Source of the DNA: Pelecanus crispus
Lineage: Eukaryota > Chordata > Aves > Pelecaniformes > Pelecanidae
Length of the DNA stretch: 64,000 nt
Reading direction: 5' to 3'
Assembly (NCBI RefSeq): GCF_030463565.1
Contig: NC_134651.1
Coordinates: 11,048,734 to 11,112,733 of the forward strand
Both the position numbers and the translations under genes were made by a program. Each line of letters starts with the position of its first letter. Within the stretch, counting starts at the first letter, position 1. The notes under the pieces are model-generated. The model had not been told where the DNA came from, did no database searches, and saw nothing but the letters and a program-made list of their open reading frames with translations. Below, piece after piece: positions 62,146 through 64,000 of the stretch.

Positions 62146-64000
62146 CTAAGACAAGAAAATGCAGGGAAAATGTCAGACAGTTAAAGTGACCGGTCTTGTC
62201 AAGGCAGCATATTGCTTCCTTAAATGACAGTATAATCAGCATTTAAAAATAAAGTGTATGAAAACCCATAGAGGTCTGAGAAAAATCTCAAAACAAATTA
62301 AACTAATTGATTTGCATAATCTTATTGGCCCCTTTCCACTACATGGGCAAATCTTCAGCAGATGTAAGCTGGCTTAGATTCACTACGGTCCAAGTCCCCC
62401 AGGGTCCCTATACCAGAAATTTCAGGCTGCAGAAAAACCTGTAAAGTCTGAACAGTTTTACCAGACTGTAATAGTAGAACATATATGTTAATTCTTTTTT
62501 TTTTTTTCTTTTTTCTTTAATATAAGAGTCTTTAAGGGAAGGAAGGCTGATCATGTGCCATAGTTTGCTGTAGTATTTGCAGTTGAGAGCTTTCTTACTG
62601 TGAGAAATAAAATATACAGACATGGCATCTAATTTGGGAGCCCCTAGTTTTGGGTGCCCAGCTAGAAATTCCTTTTCACTCAATCTGTTAATCTCTATTT
62701 TCTTTTAACTGTAAAATTGAAATAACTATTTTCCATTTTACTTCTGTGATATGAAATAACTCACTGAATTTTGTAAAAAGTTTCGATATCGCTGGGTAGA
62801 AGAATCTATTCAAAACATTAGAGGAATCTAAAAGTCAGGCAAACCAGATGCCAGTCAGTAAAAATTAGGGATTCCTGGACTTACTGGAGATGTAGCAGGA
62901 TTGAGAGGGTTAAAAAAATCTGGGCTTCCAGATTTAGTATTGATTATTTCAAAGAAATTTTATTTGCTGGAGTATCCTTTCAAAAACTGCACTGCTTTTT
63001 TTTTTTTTTTTAAGAGCATGAAAAGTTGTCAAGAACTCTGAAATTTTTACTGGAATGGAAATTCTAATTTTTTACCAGCTCTCCCAGACAAAGCCAACCA
63101 AGTCTATTTCTGTTCTGTTCTCTCTTGTTCTATTTTGCTCTTCTATTGTCTATGCCACTGAAATACTTGAGTGCCTTCCAGAATTACATCAAGTGACATA
63201 ACTAGCATTTGTTACACGAAAGTCTATTCTCCTTCTCTTCCCAGTGGGAAGATTATATAAGATGTTTTGTCTTAGTGAAGTTTTTGATTGATTTAAATTT
63301 TCCTCCCCATTTCCGCATTTTCTCTGCTATGTGTTTTGATGTTGCAGTCAGTAACAAGAGCAGCTTTCCGAGTTGAGGGTTTTCAAGCCCATGTATGACT
63401 TCCCCTGTGTTATGCTGTCCCGGTATGCAAGACCCCCCTTCCTAAATTTTTATACTTTTTTATCCTTTTATCAAGGTCAAAGTTATTTATGTTGCCATGC
63501 AACTCTTAACAGTGGGATATTTTTGCTTCAGCCCTGCAGGGATGTCATGGTTCTCTCAGTATCATGCCTGTGCAGTTTGATGGGTGTGGGAAAGCTGTGT
63601 TGGAGATGGATAGGTGGCAACTGTGAAATCGGAGATTAGCAGCTACTGAAGTTTTTCTTTTGGCTTTATGTCCTTATGCTATAGTTTGGGTTTCCGGCTT
63701 ATGTGGGTGCTCCCCATGGTCATTGCTTCATATCAGAACCTAGAACAAATAAAGCAAGATACCTGGGAAGAGACTGCAGAGCTGAACAGCAGGAGCAAAC
63801 AGTGGATCAGACAACAGAAACAGAGTATTTCTCAGTGAGTAAACAGACGCTCTGCAGTCAAACTGACCTCTCCTTGTCTCGGTGAAGAGCATGTCAACCT
63901 AAGTCAATTTAAACTCCACTCACTATGAGAACCAATGGCTCTCCTGGCATTACCGGGGTATCCACAGACACATGGCTCCAGTTAAAAAGGCAAATTGAAA
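62146..64000. other. Right end, probably intron of the fetuin-like gene
   Basis: I looked on the minus strand for a domain 2 middle exon (pattern ending in a Cys pair before GTAAGT) and found no convincing one. The stretch is AT-rich with poly-T runs near 62490 and 63000. Nothing else is recognised. Confidence 0.45.

Noticed and set aside
62521-62620. Possible exon 5 of the fetuin-like gene (ALNCKYYSKLW)
   Set aside because: The CACAG acceptor gives a stop at once in the required phase, and no GT donor follows at the right distance.

Overview
The window is vertebrate liver-gene DNA, almost certainly from a bird. The evidence is several CR1 LINE copies, including one with a recognisable reverse-transcriptase tail and others ending in the avian-type ATTCTATGATT repeat, together with an avian-type solo LTR and a conserved gene order. 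It holds the type-3 cystatin cluster that in human reads AHSG-FETUB-HRG-KNG1. Here all genes lie on the minus strand, so the map reads left to right as KNG1, HRG, FETUB, AHSG, then a further fetuin-like gene cut by the right edge. No tool was run: exons were found by reading splice sites, frames and family motifs by eye.

Layout. KNG1 (2.2-16.0 kb) shows eight exons encoding three cystatin domains, all open and in phase; the bradykinin/light-chain exons were not found and probably lie beyond the left edge. HRG (18.1-27.8 kb) shows all seven exons including a long His/Pro-rich last exon, but has an in-frame TAA in exon 4, a frame break at the start of exon 7, loss of a conserved Cys in exon 6 and a poor exon 2 donor. 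FETUB (36.9-45.1 kb) also shows seven exons but has ACG where the ATG is expected, a Cys-to-Phe change, an in-frame TAA, a frameshift in exon 4 and several frame changes in its last exon. AHSG (51.0-57.5 kb) is complete and open: seven exons, 344 residues, with a TATA box. Beyond it, at 58.4-62.1 kb, are the last two exons of an additional fetuin/HRG-like gene that I cannot name.

The main observation is that the two inner genes of a normally conserved plasma-protein cluster look like unitary pseudogenes, while the flanking KNG1 and AHSG are kept and an extra fetuin-like gene sits upstream of AHSG. The products normally act in plasma: kininogen gives kinins and inhibits cysteine proteases, fetuin-A buffers calcium phosphate, HRG is a metal- and heparin-binding adaptor, and fetuin-B inhibits astacin-type proteases. 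The shared exon plan (second exon 111 nt in all four, conserved intron phases) shows common descent by tandem duplication.

The spaces between genes hold CR1 fragments, one solo LTR near 32.5-33.1 kb, a GC-rich block near 35.9-36.6 kb, microsatellites, and otherwise AT-rich sequence in which I see nothing coding.
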